Shown piece after piece: positions 11,079 through 22,204 of a stretch of 64,000 nt of DNA. The position numbers and the translations under genes are program-made. The stretch is taken from NCBI GenBank assembly GCA_947095585.1, contig OX352765.1, forward strand, positions 64,047,425 through 64,111,424. The letters are read 5' to 3'. Below the pieces are notes generated by a model, which saw nothing but the letters and a program-made list of their open reading frames with translations, searched no databases and was not told the origin of the DNA. Position 1 is the stretch's first letter; each line of letters starts with the position of its first letter. The DNA comes from Nephrocerus scutellatus. Taxonomy: Eukaryota > Arthropoda > Insecta > Diptera > Pipunculidae.

Positions 11079-11214
11079 CTGAAAAAAATATTGCAATATT
11101 TCAAAACAATTTACGAGATAAAAATTTAATTATTTCGGGGAGGAAATACAATAGTGCTAAAATTAGTATTGAATTGAAATTTAAATAGGATTACCTATTT
11201 TTTTATTATAGATT

Positions 11215-11325
11215 CGGACAACACTTTTTGTTGGGCTCCCATATACATTTTTGAAAAATTAACCCGGTTTTATTCAAACTTTGCACACATGTATATCTCC
11301 GATTTTTATTTGTATGTTTTTTGGC
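11215..11325 (+). mobile_element. Element X internal fragment
   Basis: Contains the CACTTTTTGTTGGGCTCCCA, AACCCGGTTTTATTCAAA and GCACACATGTATATCTCCG words typical of the internal units of element X, without either terminus. Confidence 0.55.
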
Positions 11326-11764
11326 CAGAAAATGACTACAGTCACAAACCATTAGTATTAAACCTTGTAAATTCATATGGTTCGATTGGGGATTTTGTGT
11401 TCGGATATTGTAGCTCTAAGAATTTTGTGCTTGGAAATTTTGTTTTTGTGTATTTCGCGTCTCTCTAAAATTAGAAAATCGTCTGTTTTCCTTAATCAGG
11501 ATATTTTATTGGAGTTGTCTCCCAGCTTCCATTGCGCAAATTATGTTTTTTGAATCTTATCGTTTACAACTTAGGTTGCAAATAAAACCAAAAATAAAAT
11601 ACGGCCAATTTCAGTTAAAACGTTTCTATTTGCTTTTTTAAATAAGACTGAATTTTCAATATACAACTTCCTTCTTACTCTAGGTGGAGTTAAGAAGTTT
11701 TATCAACAGAGAGATAGTGTCGCAATAAACATTCATCGAAAGCTGTAAAGAAGTCCCACGTTAA
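11326..11764. other. Intron sequence, nothing recognised
   Basis: AT-rich sequence with no supportable feature. Confidence 0.4.
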
Positions 11765-11950
11765 GGATTATGAACGACCAACGAATCGAATCGATGGTGT
11801 CAAAATACACATTCTGTCCCTTGTTAAAATAAATTAAGGACTATCGTGTCAAAGGATGGATGGTGTCATTCCGTCCCTCTTAAAAATAGATTAGCGACCA
11901 TCATATCAACGTATAGGTGATGTCGAAAATCACATTCCGTCCGTTGGATG
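11765..11950. repeat. Degenerate tandem repeat, about 58-65 bp unit
   Basis: Three imperfect units, each with GACCA/GACTATC, then GGATGGTGTC or GGTGATGTC, then ACATTCCGTCC/ACATTCTGTCC and a TTAAAATA block. Confidence 0.6.
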
Positions 11951-12275
11951 ATCGTGGAGATGTATTTATTATTTTTGTTACATTACTGGCATTGCTCCGT
12001 TGATATAACTTCTCCACCCGTTGTGTGAAGATTCTCTTGAATCTTTATTTAATATGTATTTATATGTGTCTATATATTAATGTATATTAGGTATATATAT
12101 TTATGTATATGTATGTTTATATATTTATAGTATGTGGTGAATTTATTATTTATTATTTACTTATTTTTCTCTTAACTGTTCTTATTCTATAACATCAAGA
12201 GTATGTATTTCCTTTTCCGGTACTAACATGTTATTTGTTATTTTAATATTTAATTTTTTTTGTTGTCCCCATATA
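11951..12275. other. AT-rich intron sequence
   Basis: Contains TATATG-rich low-complexity sequence (12045-12130). No gene or transposon end was recognised. Confidence 0.4.
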
Positions 12276-14231
12276 CAGGGTGTATACGTTAAGGTGGCAA
12301 ATACTTAAAGGGATGATTCCTTGGTTAATTTCGTGAAAAAAATCGTATGGGAGGGTGGGTCTATTTTCACCCCCTGCGGTGTACGTAGCGTTTTAATGCG
12401 AAGAGATGTACTTTTGATCTTACATCACTTCACACCCTGTAAATCTTGAACGCTTCTAGCTACAAAGCCACTGTTGGTCATTTTTAAAAGAAAATTAAAT
12501 TTGTAAGATCAAATAATAAGCATGTTTTTATTTTTTCTTTTCTTAAATTTTATTTTCAAACGCGAATATTTCGAAAATCGCTCTCGGATAATTTTTTTTT
12601 GATAAATGCAATAATAAAGCCTATTCAATTTTCTACAAATCCACCTCACAATATTTATGCATTCGGTCAACAGGAGCAGGGTTAAAAGTGAAAGTTTGTA
12701 AAATGAACGAAAACGTTTTTTGACCTTACATGACTTCACACCATATAACTCTTCCACCCTTCCAGACACAAGGTTACTATTAATCTTTTTTGAAAGAATA
12801 GTACATTTTTAAGATCAAACAATGTACATTTTTTTAAATTATTTTAGCCATACCGATATAAAGGTCATCAAATTCAAAACAACATTTCTTAAAATTATTT
12901 TTACCACACGATTATTTCGAGAAATACTCTTGGATACATTTTTTTGATAAATACAGTATTGAAGCCTGTTTAAATTCCTACAAATACATGGCAAAATATT
13001 TATGCATTCTGTCAATAAGAGCGAGATAGTGCGGGTTGTGTTACTACTACTACGCATACGAAGGGTTGCATGACGTCCTAGTGTTCCTGCGGCAACAGTG
13101 CAACAAAATTGCACGGGCAGTGAATGCACCCTTACCACTTCACTCTTGTGCATAGTCTGCTTCAAAAGGACTTACCAAGAAGGACCTAATTTTGTGAGTC
13201 GATTTCACAACATCGAATGGACACATAAAATTGGTGGTTAAAATGGACACATGAAAATTGGGTCCACTCACAAAATTAGGTACTTTTGGGTATGTCCTGT
13301 TAAAGCAGATTATGCACTGGAGTGAACTGGCAAGGGTGCATCCGTTCCAGGTGTAATTTTGTTGCACCTTGCTACGGGAACACTGAGACGTCATGCAACT
13401 CTTCTTATACGTAATAGTAGTAACACAACCCGCACTATATCCTTCTTTTTGTCCGAATGCACAAATATTTTGATATGGATTTGTAGGAGATTGAATAGGC
13501 TTTAATACTGCATTTGTCAAAAAAATGTATCCGGTAGCATTTCTCGAATTAATCGTGTTTGTGAATACATATATTTAAAAAAAACTTATTTTGAAGGCCT
13601 TCATATCTCTATCGCTTAAATAATTTAAAAAAATGTACATTGTTTGATCTTAACACTGTACTCTTCTTTCAAAAAAGGTTAATAGTAACCTTGTATCTGG
13701 AAAGGTTCAAGAGTTATAGGGTGTGAAGTCATGTAAGGTCAAAAGTACGTTTTCGTTCATTTTAAAAACTTTTACTTTTAACCCTGCTCCTGTTGACCGA
13801 ATGCATAAATATTGTGATGTGGATTTGTAGAAAATTAAATAGACTTTATTATTGCATTTGTCAAAAAAAAATTATCCGAGAGCGATTTTCGAAATATTCG
13901 CGTTTGAAAATAAAATTTAAAAAAAGAAAAAACATTTTTGGATTTTGACGACGTTTATATCGGTAACGGTTTCAAGAATTTAAAAACATGTTTATTATTT
14001 GATCTTACAAATTTAATTTTCTTTTAAAAATGACCAACAGTGGCTTTGTAGCTAGAAGCGTTCAAGATTTACAGGGTGTGAAGTGATGTAAGATCAAAAG
14101 TACATCTCTTCGCATTAAAACGCTACGTACACGCAGGGGGTGAAAATAGACCCACCCTCCCATACGATTTTTTTCACGAAATTAACCAAGGAATCATCCC
14201 TTTAAGTATTTGCCTTAACGGATACACCCTG
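12276..14231. mobile_element. Foldback element, complete copy
   Basis: A long inverted repeat: left arm 12276 to about 13200 and right arm about 13262 to 14231 are near reverse complements; the loop is only about 60 bp. Termini are CAGGGTGTATACGTTAAGG and its mirror, with TATA on both sides, compatible with a TA target duplication. Each arm is itself built of degenerate repeats with recurring words (ACACCCTGTAACTCTTGAACG, TGATCTTACAT, TTATCCGAGAGC). There is no transposase and the arms are non-coding, so it is a non-autonomous element that must be moved in trans. The TIR is compatible with Tc1/mariner-like ends, but the class is unproven. Further copies are at 19371-22185 and 22360-34316. Confidence 0.85.
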
Positions 14232-14264
14232 TATATACTACTAGTATAGCCATAATTATTATAA

Positions 14265-14541
14265 TAATAATATTCGGCGCGACAGACCATTGAGGTCCAA
14301 GGCCTAGCATCTCGCAGCCACTCGTGATGAGCATGTATATTTTTGCACACAAATGGAAGGGACCTACAATTTAAGGTCGGATCCGAACGGCAAATTGAGA
14401 AGCTTTCCGTGACAAGTTATTGCTCTCGGAACGTTTGTCACCCATTCGCAAGAGGTGGGACACCGTGAAAAATACTTTTGGTGTTACTGGGAACGAACCC
14501 GCTGCTCCATGCTCATTTCCACTGATCCACGGCGCCCACTA
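14265..14541 (-). mobile_element. tRNA-derived SINE with target duplication
   Basis: On the minus strand it starts GGCGCCGTGGATCAGTGG, with an A-box-like GTGGATCAGTGG (14519-14530) and a B-box GGGTTCGTTCCC (14489-14500) at tRNA-like spacing, followed by a non-tRNA body and an (ATT)n-type 3' tail at 14265-14275. The 13-bp sequence AATTATTATAATA lies on both sides (14252-14264 and 14542-14554), read as a target-site duplication. All features fit LINE-mobilised SINEs. Confidence 0.7.
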
Positions 14542-14554
14542 ATTATTATAATAC

Positions 14555-14829
14555 ATAGTGTAAAAGTCCCTTAGCCATAGTTTACGGCTTTATGGAATTT
14601 TAGTTCTTTAATTTTTTTTATGTTATTGAAAAGCTGCGTAGCAATGTTATTAAATAAAACAGGAGGTATATAGGATTGGTTGATAATCTTATTGCTTGGT
14701 TAAAAAAATCTCTCTAATTATTTCTTTCTGTTTAACATTACTCATTTTAAATTTTTATTAAACAATTGTAAAAAAGTAGATAATTTTTGGTTATTTTATG
14801 TTATGTTTTTCTTCACTAGTTAAAATATT
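14555..14829. other. AT-rich stretch, nothing recognised
   Basis: No supportable feature. It may include the 3' side of the envelope relic that follows. Confidence 0.35.
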
Positions 14830-15700
14830 GGGATGAATATAATAATGTTATGCTTGGCTGAATCAATATTGTCCTGTATTTGATCCACGTCATGTTTTAA
14901 GTTTTTTAATTTTATTAATTGGTCCCATAGACGAAAGTGGTTGCCTACGCAATAACCTATCCACGAAAGTAGGCATTATCTACACTAGTGTTTTAACATA
15001 AAAAATACTATTGTTATTTACTGCAGTCCCAGCGAACACACATTTCCACAGTAGTTTTGCATTGCGCACGAGCAGCTTAGCAGAAAAATTGTTTAAGGCG
15101 TGTGAAAAATAGCGTACATTACTCGCTGAAAAGTGATTAACGTGCTCGTTAGATTGCCGCACTCGGCTCCAGATTTGTGCTGACAAGCTTCTAACTCGCA
15201 AGATAACGTCCACTTTCCTAGCTCGTTGTAAAATAATATTTTATCATCTTGTACTGCTTGTTTTAGTTTTGTGAATGAGTCATTAAAATTTTGGTTTATA
15301 GTGATTTGCTGATTAATAGTGGATGTTTGTTTTGGTCTCTAACTAATATATGTTATAAAATCTATTCCCTATCGTCATTATCCTTGATACCGAAAAGCCA
15401 TTTTTGTACATTACCGATAATGAGTAAAGGCCTCTTCTTTTTTTGATTCTGCCGAAATAATGATTTTTACTTTGGTCCTAATATTGTTAGCATCAGCTTG
15501 CAGTATGCTTTTATTAAATACATCGAGATTGTTTATAATTTCACTAAAAATATCAAGGATATGTAGAATTTTAGTTGGATATATTATGTGAATAACTGTA
15601 TTTGATTGGTTCAGGATATCAACTTCTTTTAATTTAATTGTGCATAGCCTGCATCTTCAAGTATTGGGAAGTATTGACAGAAAGGCTAATATGACTATTA
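14830..15700 (-). pseudogene. Envelope-like relic, Ty3/Gypsy errantivirus type
   Basis: Minus-strand frames, broken by many stops and shifts, recover in order a W-L-F-G-I-K-D-N-D-D segment, a glutamine/asparagine-rich helical stretch and a cysteine-containing stretch, which is the middle of the env ectodomain in insect errantiviruses (known family layout). Upstream, 15440-15600 reads as a leucine/isoleucine heptad segment. No pol or LTR of the same element was found beside it. It covers a part of env that the fragment at 3808-4281 lacks, but 10 kb separates them and I see no proof that they were one insertion. Confidence 0.5.
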
Positions 15701-16158
15701 CAACCTAAAAATTTCTAAATGAGAATTTCCTAAATTTAGATTTTTCCTTATGCCTAAGAAAAGATGCTCTGGGCTGGAGGACTACAGGTCCTCGCTACTC
15801 GTGGGAATTTCATGAAGAAAAACAATAAAAATATTTTTAAAACGGCGCAGGGCATGCCCGCGTCAAATACAGCGGATCAGGTGGAGCAAATGCTTCACAA
15901 GGAACCCTGCGTAAAACCCAGGGGGGGCTTAACCCCTAGGCCAACGAGGGGCAGTGGTGGGGGCTTCTTGGCAAAGGGGAAACTGGGGCATCCGACCCGT
16001 CAACCCGAGCCGAGACCCAGAACCAGCAGCGGTTCGGGTGGAGCAGAAGCCATACTCTGACTTGTGAAGTAGGCCCGGAATTGGTTGGTGGGGGGGGGGG
16101 GGCTTGACCCAAGGCCAACGAAGGGATGTGAGGGGGCAAACTCAACTAGAGCAGTGTT

Positions 16159-16752
16159 GTGACAGCAGTCCCGCAAGCTATCCAGGGGCGGCCATGCGAG
16201 CATGATCCCGAAGAGACCCTTACCCAGGAGCAGCTGTCGACCCTAGAGGGAGCTATCCTGGATGAAGTGGCGCTGAGCTGGAAGTTCAAAAATGGCTTTG
16301 ACGGCGTCCACTTCAGACCGGGAATGATTGTGGTAGACTGTTGCGACGGGGAAACAGCCGCTTGGCTGAAAGAACATGCTCCGACCCTTTCCACATGGAA
16401 GGGACCGAGGCTAGGGCCGAGGGATGGACAAGATATACCCAAACCAATAATCATATCGGTGTTCCTCCCACGAAGCAATCGGCAAGGAATGGAGAGATCC
16501 ATTTCCTTGATCGGAGCGCAGAATGAGGGGCTCCACACGAAATTGTGGAAAGTGATCGGTTGCCGGGAGGGAGGAGATGGCACACTCGCTACCATCTCCA
16601 TAGACTCCCGCAGCCGAGAGTCGATAAAATCCGAGAGTCACTCACTAAGATACCGTTACGGCAAAATATCGGTGAGTGTTCTCAGGAAGAAAGAGGGCCC
16701 GAGGGCGGAGAAGGGGCAGAAAGACCCTCCCTCGTCAACCTCAGAGGGATAA
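16159..16752 (+). pseudogene. LINE ORF1 (DUF4780-like), LOA type
   Basis: Open for 197 codons. A core of about 120 residues has the pattern F-x-x-G-M-I-V-V-D-C-C-D-G-E-T-A-A-W-L-K, seen in the nucleic-acid-binding ORF1 domain of LOA/Bilbo-type elements, followed by a P-K-P-I-I-I-S-V-F-L-P strand and a basic C-terminus. A preceding open frame from 15764 is Gly/Arg/Pro-rich, typical of the disordered start of such proteins; the two are now out of frame. The acidic stretch read at 16790-16908 may be its C-terminal continuation by frameshift. It would package LINE RNA. It is broken and not likely to be functional. Confidence 0.6.
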
Positions 16753-16934
16753 ATACGGAAGGAGAAGAGGGAGCAAATGAAGTCTATACTATGGAGGACC
16801 TCGCTGCCCTTCCCCAACAGAACATCTCACTTGAGGATTTGGAGGAGTTGGAGGAAATCCGACTTCTAGAGGAAAACGAGCTGCTTGAGGAAATCCAGCA
16901 CTCGAGTTAGAAGAGGGAGAGGGGGTAATCGCCC

Positions 16935-17570
16935 CATCCAGGTCTATAGAAGAGTTGGCCAGCACAAAAATAGCCCAAGTGAACATCAACAAGGCGAAAG
17001 GGTCAGCCGCGTGGCAATGAGAATGTTCACCCGTCAACCCCTAGGGCTTATGCTGGTCCAAGAACCCTGATGCTACAGGGGACAGATCCGAGGTCTGTCT
17101 AGCAGAGATGCAAAGGTGATTTACGATTTGGGGCATGAGGCCAACTATACAACTCGGAACAGCATTATTCTTAGAAAACGTATTAACCATCTATCTCTTT
17201 TAGAATTCATAACCCGGGACCTAGTAGCAGTTCAGTGCCAGTTTACTATATACGGCAACAACCGGTATATAGTGATTGCATCGGCCTACTTTGCCGGGGA
17301 CAGAGAAGAAATTCCGCGCCCGGAGGTACAAAAACTGGAGCACAAATAAGAGGGGTGAGTACCTTTTAGAGTTTCTGGTGAAGGAAAACCTAGACATATA
17401 CAATGTAGGCAGGCTACCAACTTTTGTAACTAACTAGGGAAGAAGTACTTGACATCACCTTCGGAACTCTAACAGTGAATCGAGTACTTAATAGGTGGAC
17501 GGTCTCCTTCGAGCCATCTCTATCGGATCATAGGATTATCCTATTCGAATTGGGGGGCTTGTAGAGGAGG
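16935..17570 (+). pseudogene. LINE endonuclease, LOA type, broken
   Basis: Three frames join to give an apurinic-type endonuclease: A-Q-V-N-I-N-K-A-K near the start, then L-G-L-M-L-V-Q-E-P (the glutamate of the active site), then a central I-V-I-A-S-A-Y-F-A-G-D segment, and finally L-D-I-T-F-G-T ... S-D-H-R-I-I, which carries the catalytic Ser-Asp-His. At least two frameshifts and a stop at 17068 separate the parts. This enzyme nicks target DNA to prime reverse transcription. Confidence 0.65.
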
Positions 17571-17699
17571 TAAAAACCTAGAAGGACAAATTGGGAAGTT
17601 TTCAAAACCAATTTGAGGTACAATTTAGAGCACATCTCAGTTCAAAGAGTGGCAAAATGTCCACGCGAGCTGTAATGTGTAGCTGATGAAGTGAACAGG

Positions 17700-19140
17700 G
17701 CAATCTCTGATGCATATGAGTCGAGTTGCCCGGTAAGCTCTCCCAAAGCAATGAAGCTCCTTGAGCGAAAAGCTGTCAGCCCTTCGAAGACAAGTGAGGA
17801 AACTCTGCAAACCCGCCAAGAGGAGGGACATTTGGCAGCAATACAGAGAAGCTCTCACAGCGTACAACACAGAGGTGAGAAGAGCCAAACGCAGCAGTTT
17901 CCGCAACTTCTGCGAGGAAGTAGCCAATACTACAGCGTCTGCCAGACTCTTTAAAGCTATGGCAAAATATTCTAAAATTATAAAGGCATCACTGTTAGAC
18001 CAAAACGGAAAATTCACAGAAAACGAGGAGCAAAGAGCACTCCTTCTCTTGAGAACACACTTACCTGGAAACACAGTGACCAGTAACGAACTCGGGATGG
18101 GCGTGAACCACCTAAGAGCTAGCAGGAAGGACTGGAAGAAAGCCTCGAACATTTGCTCAGAGCAAAGAATCCGATGGGCAATCAAAAGCTTCCATCCCTA
18201 CAAATCGGCAGGTGTGGACGGGATAATCCCTGCAGTTATGCAAGTCGGATTAGACAACCTCCTTTCAAATCTGGTAAGAATATTTAGAAGTAGTCTAGCA
18301 CTCGGGTATATACCGACAAGCCGGAGAAGGGCAAGCGTGGTATTTATACCGAAGGTGGTGAAAAAAGATCCCACCCATCAAAAGTCCTTCAGACCAATTA
18401 GCCTAACCTCGTTCGTCTTAAAGACCATCGAAAAGGTTATAGACAACTATATTAGGTCGAGAATACTGGATAAAGAACCATTACATTCCAGTCAGCATGC
18501 TTGCAGAGCGGGCAGATCTACGGAGACCGCACCGTGGGAGCTACGGGAAGTATAGAGAGGTCTCTTGCCAGTAAGGAAATCGCGCTTTGCGCCTTCCTTG
18601 ACATCGAAGGAGCATTCGACAACGCATTTCATGATGCGATAAGAAGTGCTCTGGAGAGAAAGAAAGTAGACAGCACAATGACTTAATGGTTGTGCGAAAT
18701 GCTGGGCACCAGAACAGTGGAGACTATATTTGGTGACAAAACCATTATGGTCAACACTACAAGAGGATGCCCACAAGGAGGAGTATTGTCTTCCCATCTG
18801 TGGAGCATTCTTGTAGACAAACTACTCCAGCGACTAGCTGAAGCAGGTACTTACGCCCAAGGCAACGCAGACGATTTAGTCATCGTAGCTAGAGGAAAGT
18901 CCGAGGAAGTGCTCTGTGACATAATCCAAAATGGATTAACCATCACGAGTAGATGGTGCCAAGAGGTGGGACTCAGGGTAAACCCTAACAAGACCACACT
19001 GGTTCCCTTCACCAACAGAAGGAAGTTGAGGCGTATACACCCGGTTACCTGGTACTGATATTTGATAGTAGACTGCTCTGGAACAAACAACAACAAGCAG
19101 TGCTACAAAAATCAAAAAGAGCAATTATGATGTGCAGAAG
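17700..19140 (+). pseudogene. LINE reverse transcriptase, LOA type, catalytic box changed
   Basis: The 264-codon frame at 17761-18555 covers the RT start (A-G-V-D-G-I-I-P-A, then F-R-P-I-S-L-T-S-F). After a frameshift near 18540 the palm continues as F-L-D-I-E-G-A-F-D-N (first catalytic aspartate), a stop at 18684 (in M-T-stop-W), then G-C-P-Q-G-G-V-L-S and the catalytic box as N-A-D-D (18864-18875) instead of F/Y-A-D-D. The thumb follows to about 19040 before the frame is lost. The aspartates are still there but the aromatic residue is not. Confidence 0.75.
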
Positions 19141-19584
19141 GGTGGCAGGAAAATCGTGGGAAGTTTGCCCCAGAATAGTGCACTGGATGTACACCATTAT
19201 AGTTATTCCAATGTTATTAAAGTTTTTGTAAACCTCGCAACATCACCAGGAAGCAGGATGACCCGCTTTTCCGCAAATCACGCAGAACAGCTGATCCTTG
19301 CCTGCATCCTTTTGCACCATACAATTTCCGAACTATGCAACGTTTGGCACTTTACGCAACTGAACCCTATATTTCGTGAAAATATCGTATGAGGCGGGGG
19401 TCTATTTTCACACCCTGCAGTGTACGTAGCGTTTTAAACCCTGAGATGCGTACTTTTGACCTTACATCACTTCACACCCTGTAACTCTTGAACGCTACAA
19501 GGTCACTGTTGGTCTATTTTGATAGAAAATTTAAAAATTGTAAATTTTTTTAATTCTTAAAACCATTACCGTCGTCAACGTAAA

Positions 19585-20125
19585 TAGATTTAGATTTAGA
19601 TTTATTTATTTATATCATAAAACTTTTATAATTTATAATACATACAATGATGAATACGAAGATTCATGATATTAAATAATAGAAGCAGTCAGAAGTTGAT
19701 ATAACTTGTTTTAACTACACCGACAATTATTAAAAGTGACTTCAAAAAAGAGCGTGAGGTGCACAGGATATTAATGTACATCAAGCAAAAAATAAAAAAT
19801 TAAATATTTTTATAAAATGTAAGAAAAAAATAACATGTAATAAAAGTTTAACATTTCAATATACAAAACCAAGAAATAAAAAATTTAAAAAAAAAATAAG
19901 AACGAGAAAATCAGATGAATCAAGAACGAAGAATAAATAGTACTAATAATTAAATAAATACAAAGTTAAAATTAAACTTCAGTGAATATACGCAGAAGCA
20001 ACTGCTTAAATTATTTAGAAAAAATGTTCTTTATCATTTATGTGTTCAAAATTGAAAAGCCATAACTTCAAATTTTTTGCAAACTGTATAATTGAATTAG
20101 ATAACTTCACATACTAAGGAAGTAT
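19585..20125. mobile_element. AT-rich insertion in foldback arm
   Basis: Foldback sequence stops at about 19584 and resumes at about 20126 (TTAACGCGATTATTTCG). The insert begins with repeats of TAGATT, which would be a LINE-style 3' tail if the insert lies on the minus strand; otherwise it is unrecognised. Boundaries are approximate. Confidence 0.4.
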
Positions 20126-20351
20126 ATTAACGCGATTATTTCGAAAAATGCAGTATTGAAGCCCATTGAATTTTCTACAGGTTCACCTCATAATATTTCT
20201 GCAATAGGTCAACAGTAACATGATTAAAATTGAAAGTTTGTGAAATGAATGAAAACGTACTTTTGATCTTACATGCTTTACACCCTATAACACTTGAACA
20301 CTTCCAGCTACAAGGTTACTGTTAATCTTTTTTGAAGGAAAATTAAATAAT

Positions 20352-21250
20352 TGCGAGCCCGAAGGGCGAAGCTAATAATCAGAGGACAAGAAAATTTTTC
20401 TAGCGTACGTGTGTCAGTTTGTCGGTTTGTGGTTTTGTCGGTTTGTCGGCTTGTACGATTGTCCGTTTGTATATCGCGACTTCTACCAGTCAGAATTTGA
20501 TGGGACTTGTTTTAAAACAATTGGTAAGCGCTTATGTTGCGATGACGTGACGCGCGTCGCGTGTAAATTTTTTTTTTTAATACTTGTTTTAAAACTTGGC
20601 TTGCTATGACGTGACGCGTATCACGTGTTGCGCGTCGCGGGTGGCGCGTGTTTTTTTTTTTTTTTAAATACTTGTTTTAAAACTTGGCTTGCTATGACGT
20701 GACGCGTATCATGTTTTGCGCGTCGCGTGTAGCGCGTGTATTTTTTTTAATACTTCTTTTAAAACTTGGCTTGCGATGACGTGATGCATGTCGCGAGTCG
20801 CGTGTGGCGCGTGTCAATTTTTTTTTTAAAACAGGGACTTGTTTTTAAACTTGACTTGAGATGACGACGCGTGTCACGTGTAGCGTGTGGCGCGTTCATT
20901 TTTTTTTTTAAATACTTGTTTTTAAACTTGGCTTGCGATAACTTGACACGTGTCGCGTGTGGCGGGTGTCAATTTTTTTTTTAAATAAGTTATTGATTTA
21001 AAATTTGGCTTGCGATGACGTGTCGCGGATCACGCACACATCTACAGGTCAGAATTTTTATGGGACTTTTTTTAAAACAATTGTTAAGCGCTCAGCTTGC
21101 GATGGTGTAATTTTGAGTTTTTTTTATTCAGAGGGGTTAGGAGAAGAAAAATGTTTTTTTTTAAGTAAAATCCTTTCAAGATAATTCAGTCTTTAGTCTG
21201 AATTACAACTATCCAAATGGCGAGCTGAGAAGCTCGCTTTACTATCTTAT
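20352..21250. mobile_element. Element Y, long copy
   Basis: Starts TTGCGAGCCCGAAGGGCGAA like the copy at 4461 and ends GGCGAGCTGAGAAGCTCGC then ACTATCTTATT. The right end has a hairpin (GCGAGCT-gaga-AGCTCGC) 14 bases inside the border, and the left end has GCCC-gaa-GGGC. The foldback sequence is cut on both sides, so this is a real insertion. The interior is a CpG-rich tandem repeat (20520-21100). There is no coding capacity. Confidence 0.65.
20520..21100. repeat. CpG-rich minisatellite inside element Y
   Basis: About six units of 75-90 bp, each with AAACTTGGCTTGC, GATGACGTGACGCG, CGCGTCGCG / GTGGCGCGTG and then a T run. The units are rich in CG dinucleotides in an AT-rich region. Confidence 0.8.
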
Positions 21251-22204
21251 TAAAGTGTATTAAACTTCCTACAAATCCATGGCAAAATGTTTGTGGATTT
21301 GGTCAACAAGAGTGATATAGTGCGGGTTGTGTTACTACTACTACGTATAAGAAGAGCTGCATGACGTCTCAGTGTTCCTGCAGCTATAGTGCAACAAAAT
21401 TACACTTGGAACGGATGCACTCTTACTACTTCACTCTTCTTCAAACAAACTTGCAAGAAGGACCTAATTTCGTCAGTGGACTCCATTTTCATGTGTCCGT
21501 TTTCACCACCAATTTCATGCGTCCACTCGCTATTGTCGAACGATTGTACCAATATGCACCATTGATTGATTTGTTGGAAATTCAAAAGGCTCTTATACTG
21601 TATTTGTAAAAAAAAAAATTTCCAAGATCAATTCTCGAAACAAACGTGTTGGTAAATACAATTTAAAATTTTTTTTTTATTTTAACGACCTTTATATCGG
21701 TACGGTATCGGTAATTTGAAAAATGTACATTTTTAGTACAAATTTAATTTTCTTTCAAGAAAGACCTATAGTAAACTTATAGCTGGAAGCGTTTAAGAGT
21801 TATAGCTTATAGGGTGTGAAGTCATGTAAGATCAAAAGTACATTTTCATTCATTTCACAAACTTTCAATTTTAATCCTGTTCCTGTTGACCTATTGCATA
21901 AATATTATGACGTGAAGTTGTAGAAATTTCAATGGCCTTTAATACTGCATTTGTCAAAAAAAAATTATCCGGGAGCAATTTTCGCTTTTGGAAATAAAAT
22001 AAACAGTGACCTTGTAGCTAGAAGCGTTCAAGAGTTACAGGGTGTGAAGCGATGTAAGGTCAAAAGTACGCATCTCTGTTTTTAAACGCTATGTACACCG
22101 CAGGGGGAAAATAGACCCCGAACGATTTTTTCAAGAAATTAACCAAGGAATTACCCCTTTAAGTATTTGCCACCTTAACGTATGGGGGGGGGGTCTATTT
22201 TCTA

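Larger units (their letters stand above)
15764..19370 (+). mobile_element. LOA/Bilbo-like LINE, degenerate
   Basis: A plus-strand non-LTR retrotransposon with ORF1, endonuclease and reverse transcriptase in the usual order, compositionally richer in G+C than its AT-rich neighbours. The 5' end is near 15764 by the first ORF1-type sequence; the 3' end is lost at about 19370, where foldback DNA starts, so the RNase H region and tail are missing. Clade assignment is from the ORF1 type (DUF4780-like) and the RT style. Confidence 0.75.
19371..22185. mobile_element. Foldback element, second copy
   Basis: The left arm begins at about 19371 (TTTCGTGAAAATATCGTATG, GGGTCTATTTTCAC) without the outermost bases; the right arm ends near 22182 with CCTTTAAGTATTTGCCACC. 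The centre at 21440-21540 matches the loop of the 12276-14231 copy in reverse complement, so this copy sits in the opposite orientation. Its left arm is interrupted by AT-rich DNA (19585-20125) and by element Y (20352-21250). Confidence 0.75.

Noticed and set aside
3808..15700. One errantivirus env split by a 10-kb insertion
   Set aside because: The order on the minus strand would fit, but the two parts differ in decay, no continuous border is seen, and the Dip2 exons lie between them, which cannot be an insertion.
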